Part shown: in pieces, positions 7,094 through 18,046 of the stretch | Layout: every line of letters begins with the position of its first letter | Position numbering within the stretch: position 1 is the stretch's first letter | NCBI GenBank assembly: GCA_963721725.1 | Contig: CAVRLX010000009.1 | Coordinates: forward strand, 496,001-560,000 | From: RI-153 sp963721725 | GTDB taxonomy: Bacteria; Chloroflexota; Anaerolineae; Caldilineales; Caldilineaceae | Direction of reading: 5' to 3' | Length of the DNA stretch: 64,000 bases | The notes under the pieces: model-generated | What the model was told of the DNA's origin: nothing | What the model saw: the letters and a program-made list of their open reading frames with translations, nothing else | The model's database searches: none | Made by a program: the position numbers and the translations under genes

Positions 7094-10000
7094 TTATTCC
7101 GTCACTGTGAAGAGGCTGCCACTACTGCGTCCCCACACCTCTGGAAAGTACATCTGCTGGGCATGGGCGGGCAAGACACGAAACTCCCCAGGCAGGCTGG
7201 CGCGAACCAAGAAGGTATAAGCATAGGTTCCAGCGGGCAGATAGTCGGCAAAGAGCGCCACTTTCTCGTCGCGGATGTCTGTGTGCGAGGGAACCCAGCC
7301 ACCCCAGCCATAGGCGTTGCCGCTCCCTTCTAGTGTCGGTTCGCCATAGATCTGGCTTTCCGTGGCAAGGCTACTATCGATTGGCTCCGTTCCGGCGGGA
7401 ATCGGGACCTCTAGCAATACGTAATAGGCATGGGTCGGCACTTGCAAGGTCACGGTAACGCTGATCACATCGCCCACGGCAGCCTGGGCCACGGGTTCGC
7501 CATTGGCGGCATAGGTCGCACGACTCACCACCAGCCCATGATCGCGCGGGGCACTTGCCGTGGCATCAACATAGTAGCCCAGGTGCGCCGTGTAATAGAG
7601 GTTGCCGTTGGCGGTGCTGCGGCTGAAACTCAGGGCGTTGGCCTCGTCGCGTACCAGATCAGTCACAGCGACGCGTAGTGTGACTGGGTCATCCAGATTC
7701 TGCGGCGTCACCATTCCCTGGCCCAACGCCTCTCCATTCAGACTGACACGCCAGGCGTAGTCAGCCTCTAATTCCCCGCTGGCAACCATCCGATCGGTGA
7801 GGGCAATCAGCGACCATGCGGTTTCCTGGGTGCTGGCCCAGCGCCCGTTCTGTCGGCTCACCATGAGCCAGCGCACGGCTCCCGGCAAAAGCGGATCTTG
7901 CGGGCGCAGGCGCGTGAAGGCATCCAGCACTACGGCGGTGGTACGCAGATCGGTGTTCATGGTCCACCGATCGATCTCCGCCTCTTGCCAATGCACCCCT
8001 GTTGCCGTGATCACAGCCGCCCCGGCCAGGTTATCCAAAAGCGTGGTGATGCGGCTATCCGCCGGATCGACATCAGCCAGCGCCATCGCCAGGAAGGCCC
8101 GTCCATAGTGATCAAGGCGCTCGCGCACGTCATAGAGCGTGCTCATGCGGCCCGGATCGCCCTGGCCCATCTCGGCCAACACAAAGTGCAGGAAGGCCAT
8201 TTCGTTGAGCACCCAGCGATTGTCCACATCGGCAGGCGCCATCCACACACCATCCAAGAAGGTGAGGGCATTGGCAATCGTGGTTTCGGGCACGGCATAC
8301 CCGGCAGTCTGGGCATGCCAGAGGCTCCAAAGCACATAGCCAGTGATGAAACGGTTGCTCTCCATGCCGCCCCACCAGCCCCAGCCGCCGTCCGGGTTCT
8401 GGCGGTTGATCAGCCGTTGCAGCCCCACTTCAATTTCGTCGTTCAGCCCCGTCGCCAGCTCTGGGCGTTCGATCCCAAGAGTTTGCAGCGCCCGTGCCGT
8501 GAACAGATTGGGCAAGAAACGGCTTACGGTCTGCTCGACACATTCATAGGGATAGTGGGTCAGATAGTCCAGCCCGGCCACCATCCCCGCGGCCAGCGAC
8601 GGCTCCAGTTTGACGGTGAGTTGGCCGCTGTCGGTGGCGTCGTTGGGAACGCGCACGGCTTCGAGCCTGCCTTCCGGCGGAACCACGCCAGAGGTTGCCA
8701 CGGTTTCGGGCGTCTCGTAGCGGTGAACGGGCAGAGTCAGGCGTACGGCATCACTTAGCTTGGGGTCCTTTGCGGCCAGGGTATAGGTGATGACCACGGC
8801 GTTGGCCGTCTCATCCACAAGCAGGGTCCACGTTCGCTCCGCCCTGTTGCCAGCGGCGAGATCGATGGGTTCGTCGCCGCTGCTTTGCAAACGGCCACCG
8901 CTCACCTCAACGGTGAGGGCCGCCTCAGCCAGGTCGGCGCGGCTGTTGTTTTGGATCACAGCGCCGATGCGGGCACGGTCGCCGTTGGTGAAGAAACGCG
9001 GCAGGGTAGGACGGATCAGCACGGCTTTGGTGGAAATGAGATCGTCTGTTGTCTCGCCCACCAGCGTTTCATCGGTGACGGCACGGGCAATCAGCCGCCA
9101 TGTGGTGAGATTGTCGGGCAGGGTGACGTCAAAGGTAGCGATGCCGTCGCCGTCGGTCTCGACGTCGGCCCGCCAATCGGCGACATCGGCGAAATTCTGG
9201 CGCACCATCATCTGCGAGCCATCGCCACCGCCGCCGCCGCCACCACCTTTGCCGCCTTCGCTCAGTTGCTGGCTCAGGCGATCCTGGTTGATCACCAGCA
9301 GCGCGCCGGTGCTGACGCCCAGCGGTTGCAGATAATAGAAGCGATCAATCAGCGATGGGTCAACGCCCTCGGCCAACGAGAGCACAGCTTTGTCAATGAG
9401 CGCCACGCTTAGTTCGGCGTCGGCCACCGGATCACCGGCGCTGGTCTGCACCGTCAGTGTATAGGCCACGGTCTGGCCGGGACGCGCCGTCTCCGTCGAA
9501 GTTGCCACAGCCACACTCAATTCTTTGGCGGCAGCATCCACAGGCAGTTGCACATAGCCCAGGCGCATGGCCGGGAAGGGGTTGGTTTCGTCCAGCCCTT
9601 TCACGAGAATCACACTGACATAAATATTGGGAATATGATCGGTGGTGATGGGGATCTCGATGGTTTCGCTGTTGCTCTGGAGCAGACGCACCGAACGTTC
9701 CAAAATGCCGCCCCGCTCCAGCGTGATCAGGGCATAGACCGGGCCGCTGAAGGGGCTGGGGATCAGGACTTTGGCGGTGTCGCCGGGCTGATACAGATCG
9801 CGGTCAGCCACGATCTCGATGCGGTCGTTGTTCTCGCGCCGCCAGGGCACAAAGCTTGCATCACCAGCAGCCACCCAGACGAAGATGCCGCTGGCACTGG
9901 CGTTACCCTCGTTGTCTTCGCCGCTCAACGTCACATAATAGCTGCCGCCAGCATCCGGCGTCCATTCGAGTTGAGCTATGCCCGCCACGTTGCTGCGGAT

Positions 10001-13000
10001 AGTCTCGGTGTAGATCGGCCTCTTTTCGACACTGGTCTCCCGATCGTAGCCGCCGTCGCTGCCGCGTTGATAGACGCTGTTCCAGCGGTAGTCATAGACT
10101 ACCGCCAGCAGTTCGGCATCGGGCAAAGGCGTACCAGCGGGCGTAATGGTGACCACGTCAAAGGTGAACGGCTCATCAATGGTTCCCACATATTGCTGTG
10201 GGCTAAGTCCGATGAGTAGATGGCTAGGGAAGACGGTGACCTGTGTGCGACCGCTGACAAACTGCTGGTTGGGGCTTTGCACGGTGACGTCAATCGACCA
10301 GCGCTGGCTGGCGAGCGCCCCGGCCAGATCCACGGGCAACTCGATTACAAACTGGCCGTTGGCGTCAGTCGTTCCCTCTCCTTCGTTGATCAGGCCATAG
10401 AAGAAACTGCTATAGGGGTTGGCGATCTGGTCGTCAATATCGGCGGGAGTAAAGTTGAAATAGCGCCCGTCGGGGGCATCGGCCCAGGTGAAATTATTGG
10501 TTTCGGCCAGCAGCCGCCACGCCACGGGTGCATTTGCCAGCGCGCCGCCGCTGAAATAAGCGGCGGTGACAGTCACCGCCACGCTCTCGCCTTGCACATA
10601 TTCGGGCTGGGCGCTTGCCACGCTGATCTCAAACTCCGGTACGCGATATTCGGCCACCTGGAAACCCGTTGAACCGTAGACAAAGCCAGCCGCGCCCTCA
10701 GCCGTCGCCCCGGCGCGCTTCCAGGCTATAGTAGCCCGTGCTGGCAGTGTCGGCCAGGACTAGCGCGCCGTCGAGTGTGCCATTTTCGTTGAGGGCGTAG
10801 GCCCGATCCACCAGTGCCGTGCCCTGAGCGTCGCGGATGATAATGTGAATGGGCAGATCCGCGGGCGGCAATGCATAGGCATCACCCTCAATCATGCGGA
10901 TGATCCCCTTCCAATCAGACCGTCTGGCCGGGGCGATAGATCGGGCGGTCGGTGTAAAAGGCCGAACGCATCCGGTCCACGCTATAGCTGGCCTGAATGT
11001 CAAACTCCCAGGGGCCAATGCCATCCTGCCAGGCGGTGGACGCCACGGCGAAATGTTCATCGCCCGGCGCACCGCTAATGGCGGTCAGCCCCAGCCAGGG
11101 CTGTGTATGATCCAGGGTAAGCTGCGCCACGCCCAAGCCGTCGGCGTCGGTGCGCGCCGATCCGGCGGGGGCGCTCTCTTCATAGAATTGCACATCCACC
11201 GCCGCCACGGGTTCGCCATCGCGCAGGCCAGTCTGCCAGACCAGACTTTCGCTGTGATAGCTCTTTTTGAGCACGAGATTGTCGTTGCTTAGAACGAGCA
11301 AGGGCGCGGGCGTGGGTATCGGCGCTGGGATCGGTGCTGGGCGGCAGGGCGACCTGTAATAGGTAGAGTCCTGGCGGCAACCGATCCCCGGCAGCGTCGG
11401 CCAGCGGCACAGCCTGGGTAAATGCCTCGTTGCGGATGCCGTCGGTCTCGTAGCGCTGCGACCAGATCAGATTTTGGGCGGCATCGGGCACTTGGTAGCG
11501 CTGGCGTACTTCCCAACTGTTGGCGCCAGTGAGGCGCAAAAATTCACCCACGGGCAGCCGGTAGAGGTCAACTTCAAGCACCGCCATGTTGCGGTGGATC
11601 AGCGGCACCAGGGTTTGGGTGTAGGCGCTAAAGTGGGTGATGTCGGGCAGGTTGAGCCGCACCAACGGCGGATAATCGCCCGTGGTAAAGTTGAAAGTGA
11701 AGGGTTCGGGCAGCGCATTGCCATAAATATCGAGTACGCCTGTGCCCAGGGTCAGCGTGTAGAGCGTGCTGGGCAGCATAGGCCAACTCAGGCTCAGCTC
11801 GTTGCCATAGGGCGAAAAATAGCTGTAGACTGACGTAGAGGTTATTGGCGGGTCAATGGTGAGATTGGGCAAAACCGTAGTTTCGCTAATATTGCCGCTC
11901 AGCACAACCGAAATGCCATTCTCTGGCGAGACGCCGGTTGTGCCGTCGGCAGGTAAGCTACGCGCCACGCCGGGAATTGTGACCACGCGGAAATCCATCT
12001 CGGAGACGGCGCGCAGCGTGCCCAAGAGGCTGGCCGCAGCGGCGCTTTCGCCCACGCGCACCCGATAGCGCTGGCCCATGTCTAGTGAGTGCGTGGGCGA
12101 AAAGACAAGACTTTGACTGGCCGCATCCCAGTTAAATTGCCCGTCCACAGCCTCACCCAGCCCTTCGCCCTCTGTGATGGGCTGCACGGCGAAAGCAGCC
12201 TCGGTGCTGGCTCGATCCATCGATTGGTTGAACTGCACGGTCACGGCGCTGGTGGGGGCGATGTCTTCGCCTTGTGGGGTAATATAGACGACTACAGGCA
12301 GCGCCGTGGTAAAGCGGAAGGTTACAGGCTCGGCCAGTGTGCTGCCATCCTCGGCGGCGACATCGGCCACGCTAATCGTATAATCACTGGCACCCGCCCA
12401 GCCCACCGTTGGCTGGAAGCGATAGACGCTGGTGTTGAGCCATTCGCCCACGCCCGCCGCCGCTGGTTCAATCGTGAGCGGATTGGGCAGATCCATGCTT
12501 TCTTGCAGCCCGCCCAGAGCAATTACGGGCTTGTTAAAGACCACAACCACGGGCACATCGGGCAAGATTTCGGTGGCCCCGTCGCTGGGCTGCACGCTGG
12601 TCACAGCCAGAGCGACCGGCCCTACCAGTGTCACTTCCAAAAGGCCGTTGAGCGGGACGCCTGCGCTGGAAACGACTTTTTCAGTAAGGCGGAAGTGATA
12701 GCGCTGGCCGGGCAGCGGCGTTTGGGCAGGTGTAAAGACCAGACGGCTATCGTCCACCGCCACATCGCCGGCCAAAATCGGCTCCATACTGAAGCCGTCT
12801 ACACTGGACGGATCGAGCGGCTGATCAAAGACAAAGGTCACCGGCCCGCCGCTCCAGGTTTCGCCATCCGCCGGGCGGCTGCTCAGAAAGAGCGGTGGCA
12901 ATGAATCACGCTGCAAAAGCGGATAACGCAGGGTGCGTTCGATGCCGGGCAGCGTGGGCTGCACCAATGAGGCGAGACGACTGGTCACGCGGTTTTGATC

Positions 13001-13972
13001 GACGGTGCCCTCTTTTTTGGCGGTGGGCGATGGTGTCTGGGTGGCCGTGGGCGTGTCGCTCTTGGGCTGGATCTCAATGGAGAAGATCACCTCGGTGCCC
13101 GGTTCGGGCGTGGGAGTGAGGGTCTGGGTGGCCGTGGGCGACGACGTGGGCGCGGTGGTGGGTTTAGTCGTTGCCGTGACCGTGACTGTGGCAGTGACGG
13201 TGGCTGTAGTCGTGGCTGTAAGGGGAGCGTCCGTCTCCACAGAGATGGTTGTGGTAAGTGCGCCGGTATCGGTAATCGCAATGCTCAGGCCGCTCTCTGT
13301 GCGGGTGATCACCATGCTGGCGGCGGAGGTAGCCGTGATCGCCCGCGTGGGCAGAGGCAATGCCGTTTCCGTGGCCGTTTGGGTCGATGTTACGGTGGGC
13401 AAAGCCGTTTCGGTGGCGGTCTCGGTGGGAGTTTGGGTGGGCAATGCCGTTTCGGTAGCGGTCTCTGTCGGTGTTTCCGTTGGCGTCTCTGTCGGTGTCT
13501 CGGTCGGTGTCTCTGTCGGTGTCTCGTCTGTCGGTGTCTCTGTCGGTATCTCGGTCGGTGTCTCTGTTGGGAGCACGGTTTCGGTGGCAGTTTCGGTCGG
13601 CGTTTCCGTAGCGGTTTGCGTTGGAATTACAGTTTCGGTGGGCAGCGTGGTTTGCGTCGGCGTTTCCGTCACCATCTGTGGCGCGCGATCTGCGGTCGCC
13701 GTGGGAGAGACGGCGGAAAGTGGCGTGCGTGGAGCCAGCTGGAAGGATGGCAACGCCAATGCAAGCGGCGCAGCAGGCGTAAAAGTCGGGATACGCGTGG
13801 GCGTGGTCCCCGGCAGCGCGGCCACAAAGGTACGGTTGCTGCCCTCAATGGCCGGGATCGACGTGGCCGTGGGCGGCAGCGCCTCGGCAGCCCCGCCGCA
13901 CGCGGTAAGCAGCCACAAAAGGATGAGCAACGTTGACAGGATCAGGGGCAAACGGCGGGAGACGCCGACCAT
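7094..13972 (-). CDS. Alpha-2-macroglobulin family lipoprotein (three frameshifts)
   Basis: This is a giant bacterial alpha-2-macroglobulin of about 2290 residues once frames are joined. The N-terminus is a lipoprotein signal (LLILLWLLTACGG), followed by a Thr/Pro/Glu-rich spacer and Ig-like repeats. The macroglobulin domains follow, with a Gly-rich stretch that may be the bait region, the thioester motif ECVEQ and the receptor-type C-terminus. It should trap proteases at the cell envelope. Pairing with PBP1C, 22 bases upstream, is a known arrangement. The frame breaks near 11300, 10917 and 10707. Each is repaired by removing one base, two of them in C/G runs, which suggests sequencing errors. 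I chose the ATG at 13972 because GGAGGAG lies 6 bases before it. Confidence 0.9.
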
Positions 13973-14009
13973 AGGACTCTCCTCCATAGGGGCAAAAATG
14001 CTTGTTTGT

Positions 14010-16628
14010 TTATTCTACCACAATCGTTGCGGCTGTGGAGCGGATTGTGGCGCCGTTGGGGGTGGATTCACCCTCGATCCAAAACGTGTGCGTGCCCGAT
14101 GTCAATGCCCACCAGCCCTCCAAACGGTTGACGTCGCGGGCTTCCACCAGTGTGCGATTATCCACCATCAATCGCAGCTTGGCCCAGGTATTGCCATCCC
14201 CTACAAAGCCACCAGCGGCGACGCGCTGACGGTCACGCGGTACGCCCGGATGGATAGCATAGGTAAGGTCCGCCACCGGCGCGGTGAGGTGTAGCGGCGT
14301 GGCATAAGTAGGGAGCGTCTGCGCCCCGTGCGTGCGCACTGCAACCGAACTCGCCGAGGAGATAGGCGGCGGCATGGGCAGATTTTGGGCGGCCATCCAC
14401 TCGGCATAGGCCGGGCCGGGCTGCCAGAAAACGCGCGCCACCGTCCGCGACGGCGGGCTATCGGCATGGGCACGCTGGCCGGTGGCAAGGTCAATGGCGA
14501 TGCGTTGAAACTGGTCATCGGTGCGCGTGGGCTGTGTCCCGGCCAAGAAGCGCTCACGGCGCAGGCGCGGACAGTCCGGTGTGGGCAGCAGACCACTGGG
14601 CGCACAGATGGAAAGCTCCACCACACGCGGCGGGCGCACAAACGGCGGCGGCGGCGTGCGATGCGTGGCTATCATTAGATCATGCCAGATCGGACCGGCC
14701 CCGTCCACGCCAGAGACGCCGCCCATGGGCGTGTTGTCGGCATTGCCCACCCAAACCCCCACCAGCCGCGTGTGGCTATAGCCCACGGTCCAGTTGTCGC
14801 GCCAATCGGTGGTAGTTCCGGTTTTGGCCGCGGCCGGAAAGGGCAGGTTCAGCACCGAGCGCTCCCCATAAGCGGGAATCCGCGCCACCGGATCCGAGAG
14901 AATGTCAGTGATCAAATAGGCGGTTTCGGGGGCGATGATCGGGGGTGAGGGGCGATTAGAGACGAGTGTTTCGATCCCTGTGCCCAATCGCCAATCGCCA
15001 ATCGCCAATATCGCCGTCGTCTCCAGCCGGTGACCGCCCCGTGCAAAGATGCCATAAGCGCGGGTCAGGTCCAAAAGGCTGACTTCGCCGCCGCCCAGGG
15101 TGAGGGCCAGCCCATAGTCGCCGGTGAAACTGCGGATGCCGGCGCGCGTTGCCAAGCTTTGCAGCGTGGGCACGCCGATCTGGTGTAGCACGGCCACCGC
15201 CGGGATGTTATAGCTGTTTGCCAGCGCCTCGCGCACACTCACCGGGCCGTGATAGCGCAGATCGTAGTTTTTGGGCAGATAGGTGCTTTCACCGCCGGTG
15301 GTAAGATCGTCCCCACGCCCGCCGGGAAAGGTGGTGGGCAGATCGGGCAAAATTGAGGCAGGGGTCAACGGTTGGGAGAGACCGGCCTGGGCGCTCCACG
15401 CCCGATCCAGCGCGGCGGCATAGGTGAAAGGCTTGATGGCACTGCCCGGTTGGCGTAGGCTGAGCACGGCGTTGACGTTGCCGCCAATCGAGGCATCGAA
15501 ATAATCGGGACTGCCCACCATCGCCAGAATCTCACCGCTCTCGGCATCAATGATCACCGCCGCGGCGTTCTGGACCCGGCGTTCGCCGTTTTCAGCCGCA
15601 CATGCCGCCAGCGTTTCCCTGCCGTCCAATCGACAGTTCAACTGCGCCAAACGGCGGCGCACAGCGGCCTCGGCCTCTTGTTGCAGCCCCAAATCCAACG
15701 TTGTCCGTATCTCCAAACCGCCCTGGCGCAACCGATCCACGCCCAGTTGTTTCGCCAGCAGATCTTGCACCATCATGACAAAATGGGGCGCGGCAATCTT
15801 AAAAAGCCGCGAGCGATAGCGCAACGGTTCCGCCACAATTTGGGCCAGATCCGTCGCCTCTACAAACCCGGCATCCCGCATTAGCCGCAACACCGTCTGC
15901 TGGCGCTGCTGGGCGGCCTCTGGATCGATGAGCGGATCATAGCCGCTGGGATACTGGACCAGCCCGGCCAGCAGCGCGCATTCGGCCCGGCTGAGTTGTG
16001 CGGCGGGTTTGGCGAAAAAGTTCTGTGCCGCCGCCTCCAGCCCAAAGGCAAAATGGCCGTAGTAGGTCTGATTCAAATAGAGGTGAAGAATCTCGGCCTT
16101 GGAATAGCGCCATTCGATTTGAAGAGCCAGCCACGCCTCGCGGATCTTACGGCGCAGCGTACGTTCATAGCGTTCCGATGGCTGCATGAGCAGATTACGC
16201 GCCACTTGCTGGGTCAACGTGCTGCCTCCGCTCATGATCTCCCCGCCCGCTTGATAGTTCTGCCAAGTGGCGCGCAAGATCGCCAGCGGATCGACGCCGG
16301 GGTGATAAAAGAAGCGACTATCTTCCGTTGCCAGTGTCGCCTCGACACAAAACTCAGGCACGCCGGTCAAGCCATAGCGATTGACTGCGCCCTGCCCAGT
16401 CAGATTCAACTGCTTGCCCACGTTGGGGTCAAGCACCTCGTAGAGCACGCGACCGCGCCGGTCGAGAATGCGCGTCGTGGGGCGCACAGCCAGCGTTTCG
16501 ATCTGGTCAACCGTGGGCAGATCGGCCAGGAGCGTATACCAAAGCGCAGGCCAGATCAGCGCGCCCAGACACACGATGCCAATCGCCAGCCATTTGTATG
16601 AAATTCGGTGTGCTTGACGAGCGTTCAT
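14010..16628 (-). CDS. pbpC: Penicillin-binding protein 1C, bifunctional
   Basis: The 872-residue protein has one N-terminal membrane segment (residues about 12-33). A glycosyltransferase-51 domain follows (ATEDSRFFYHPGVD, then GGSTLTQQVARNL), then a transpeptidase domain with SxxK (GSAIKPF), SxN (ANSYNIPAV) and KTGT (KTGTTTDWRDNW). The C-terminal beta domain ends HTFWIEGES and resembles BiPBP_C. It polymerises and cross-links peptidoglycan. A run of short GCCAATC repeats (14992-15016) is read in frame inside the transpeptidase domain. The alpha-2-macroglobulin gene follows directly, as in the yfhM-pbpC pair of enterobacteria. Confidence 0.95.
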   Translation of the reverse strand: MNARQAHRISYKWLAIGIVCLGALIWPALWYTLLADLPTVDQIETLAVRPTTRILDRRGRVLYEVLDPNVGKQLNLTGQGAVNRYGLTGVPEFCVEATLATEDSRFFYHPGVDPLAILRATWQNYQAGGEIMSGGSTLTQQVARNLLMQPSERYERTLRRKIREAWLALQIEWRYSKAEILHLYLNQTYYGHFAFGLEAAAQNFFAKPAAQLSRAECALLAGLVQYPSGYDPLIDPEAAQQRQQTVLRLMRDAGFVEATDLAQIVAEPLRYRSRLFKIAAPHFVMMVQDLLAKQLGVDRLRQGGLEIRTTLDLGLQQEAEAAVRRRLAQLNCRLDGRETLAACAAENGERRVQNAAAVIIDAESGEILAMVGSPDYFDASIGGNVNAVLSLRQPGSAIKPFTYAAALDRAWSAQAGLSQPLTPASILPDLPTTFPGGRGDDLTTGGESTYLPKNYDLRYHGPVSVREALANSYNIPAVAVLHQIGVPTLQSLATRAGIRSFTGDYGLALTLGGGEVSLLDLTRAYGIFARGGHRLETTAILAIGDWRLGTGIETLVSNRPSPPIIAPETAYLITDILSDPVARIPAYGERSVLNLPFPAAAKTGTTTDWRDNWTVGYSHTRLVGVWVGNADNTPMGGVSGVDGAGPIWHDLMIATHRTPPPPFVRPPRVVELSICAPSGLLPTPDCPRLRRERFLAGTQPTRTDDQFQRIAIDLATGQRAHADSPPSRTVARVFWQPGPAYAEWMAAQNLPMPPPISSASSVAVRTHGAQTLPTYATPLHLTAPVADLTYAIHPGVPRDRQRVAAGGFVGDGNTWAKLRLMVDNRTLVEARDVNRLEGWWALTSGTHTFWIEGESTPNGATIRSTAATIVVE
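14992..15016. repeat. Short tandem repeat (CCAATCG) inside pbpC
   Basis: Three and a half copies of a 7-base unit (ccaatcg) lie within the transpeptidase coding region and are translated as AILAIGDWRLG. Similar CAATC/GATTG-rich strings occur in intergenic parts of this window (26013-26053, 63484-63505), so this looks like a dispersed repeat that has entered a gene in frame. Confidence 0.6.
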
Positions 16629-16727
16629 AGGTGCAATGACGCCATTATAAGGGATAGAGTTCCCGCACTGCGCGGGAAGATCGGGAAGGTTGTACGGTGA
16701 TGCACAGGGACAGAAACCGGGTTATGT

Positions 16728-16756
16728 TTGACGCCAACAGGAATGGAAAATATTTT
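16728..16756 (+). promoter_or_regulatory. Sigma-70-type promoter of the marR operon
   Basis: A -35 box TTGACG (16728-16733) and a -10 box TATTTT (16751-16756) are separated by exactly 17 bases, upstream of the MarR start at 16819. The -10 box overlaps the operator palindrome. Confidence 0.7.
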
Positions 16757-16782
16757 AACATTCAAACAATCAATGTTAAAAT
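16752..16782 (+). promoter_or_regulatory. Probable MarR operator (perfect 11-base inverted repeat)
   Basis: The arms ATTTTAACATT (16752-16762) and AATGTTAAAAT (16772-16782) are perfect reverse complements around a 9-base spacer. The site overlaps the -10 box and lies 37 bases before the MarR start. This is the expected place for an autorepression site, and its size and symmetry suit a winged-helix dimer. Confidence 0.75.
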
Positions 16783-16818
16783 TGTATCACTTGAACAGGT
16801 AGAAAGGAATCGTATTGT

Positions 16819-17301
16819 ATGGGAACCCATTATCAAGGCACGCCCGCCGAAGAAGAGGCGTTGGATGTCTATATTAAACTCATGCGTGCCGCCGAGTCAG
16901 TCACAAGTCGGATCAATGCCCACCTGCGCGATCATAGTTTGACCGTAAGCCAGTTTGGCGTGCTGGAAGCGCTCTATCATTTGGGGCCAATGTGCCAGAG
17001 TGATCTGGCCCGCAAAATTCTCAAAAGTAGTGGCAACTTGACCACCGTGATTGATAACCTGGAACGCGATGCTCTGGTGGAACGGCAGCGCAGCGCAGCG
17101 GACCGGCGGATGGTGTCGGTTCGTTTAACGGCCAAAGGCCATGCGCTGATTGCGGATATTTTCCCGCCGCATGTGGCCGGGGTCGTGGATGTGTTCGCCG
17201 CGCTGACGCCAGCGGAACAGGCTGCGTTGGGCGATCTGCTGCGCAAGGTGGGGAAGGGGGAGTCGATCTTGGAGAGTGGCGATTTGGGAATTGACACGTA
17301 A
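16819..17301 (+). CDS. MarR family transcriptional regulator
   Basis: The 160-residue protein has the MarR winged-helix layout: SQFGVLEALYHLGPM, then the recognition helix region KILKSSGNLTTVIDNLER, and the wing RSAADRRMVSVRLTAKG. It probably represses itself and the two downstream genes through the palindrome at 16752-16782. No obvious redox-sensing Cys pair is present beyond the single Cys in PMCQSDL, so a one-Cys sensor or direct ligand binding is possible. AGAAAGGAA lies before the ATG. The C-terminal residues SGDLGID come from a short inverted repeat that continues past the stop. Confidence 0.93.
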   Translation: MGTHYQGTPAEEEALDVYIKLMRAAESVTSRINAHLRDHSLTVSQFGVLEALYHLGPMCQSDLARKILKSSGNLTTVIDNLERDALVERQRSAADRRMVSVRLTAKGHALIADIFPPHVAGVVDVFAALTPAEQAALGDLLRKVGKGESILESGDLGIDT

Positions 17302-17368
17302 CACCAATCTCCCACTCTCATAACGTATGACAATGCCCGTGAAAAATAACCAGAGGAGAATCTCTCGT

Positions 17369-17977
17369 ATGATTTTGAATCCGCACGAAATGGCCGAACG
17401 CGATCGTTATAAAGTGATGATTGGAGCGGTGGTGCCGCGCCCAATTGCTTGGGTGAGTTCCACCGATGGCAAGGGCGGCGTGAACTTGGCTCCGTTTTCA
17501 TATTTTACCGCCGTCAGCGCCGAGCCGATGACACTGCTTTTTTCGGTAGGGCGAAAGCCCGATGGCAGCCAGAAAGATACGCGGCGCAATGCAGAGTTGA
17601 CCGGCGAGTTTGTGATCAATCTTGTGGACGAAAGCACCGCCGAGGCAATGAATATGACGGCGACAACCTTTGACTATGGCGTTTCCGAGTTTGAGATGGC
17701 TGGCCTGACGCCAGAGCCGGGGGTGATTGTGGCCGCACCGCGTGTGGCGGAATCGCCGGTCTCCTTTGAATGTAAGTTGCGCCAAATTGTCGAGGTGGGC
17801 AACAATTCGGTGATCTTTGGCGAGGTGCAGATGATCCACATGCGCGACGATATCTATGACGGTACCTATGTCAGCATCGAGGCGCTGCGTCCCATTGGCC
17901 GTTTGGCAGGCAACAGCTATTGCCGAGTGAATGATTTATTTGAGTTGATCCGCGTGCCTGATCCGCGCAAACGATGA
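17369..17977 (+). CDS. Flavin reductase family protein (FMN-binding split barrel)
   Basis: The protein of about 202 residues matches the flavin reductase-like split-barrel family. Landmarks are the N-terminal YKVMIGAVVPRPIAWVSS, then NLAPFSYFTAVSAEPMTLLFSVG, DTRRNAELTGEFVINLVDE and FGEVQMIHM. It likely binds FMN and reduces flavins or quinone-like substrates. The ATG at 17369 is preceded by GAGGAG and begins the conserved part. A weaker upstream ATG at 17327 would add 14 residues. It sits between the MarR gene and the dioxygenase gene, consistent with an electrophile or quinone response. Confidence 0.92.
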   Translation: MILNPHEMAERDRYKVMIGAVVPRPIAWVSSTDGKGGVNLAPFSYFTAVSAEPMTLLFSVGRKPDGSQKDTRRNAELTGEFVINLVDESTAEAMNMTATTFDYGVSEFEMAGLTPEPGVIVAAPRVAESPVSFECKLRQIVEVGNNSVIFGEVQMIHMRDDIYDGTYVSIEALRPIGRLAGNSYCRVNDLFELIRVPDPRKR

Positions 17978-18046
17978 CGGCGGCTCGCAGACGGCGCATC
18001 ACGTTTCACGCATTACGGTTCATACACCCGTCTCAAGGAGAGACCC

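Noticed and set aside
13005..14294. Valine- and glycine-rich plus-strand ORF of 429 codons
   Set aside because: It is the antisense shadow of the Thr/Pro/Glu-rich spacer of the alpha-2-macroglobulin. Low complexity keeps the frame open, and it has no start context or homology.
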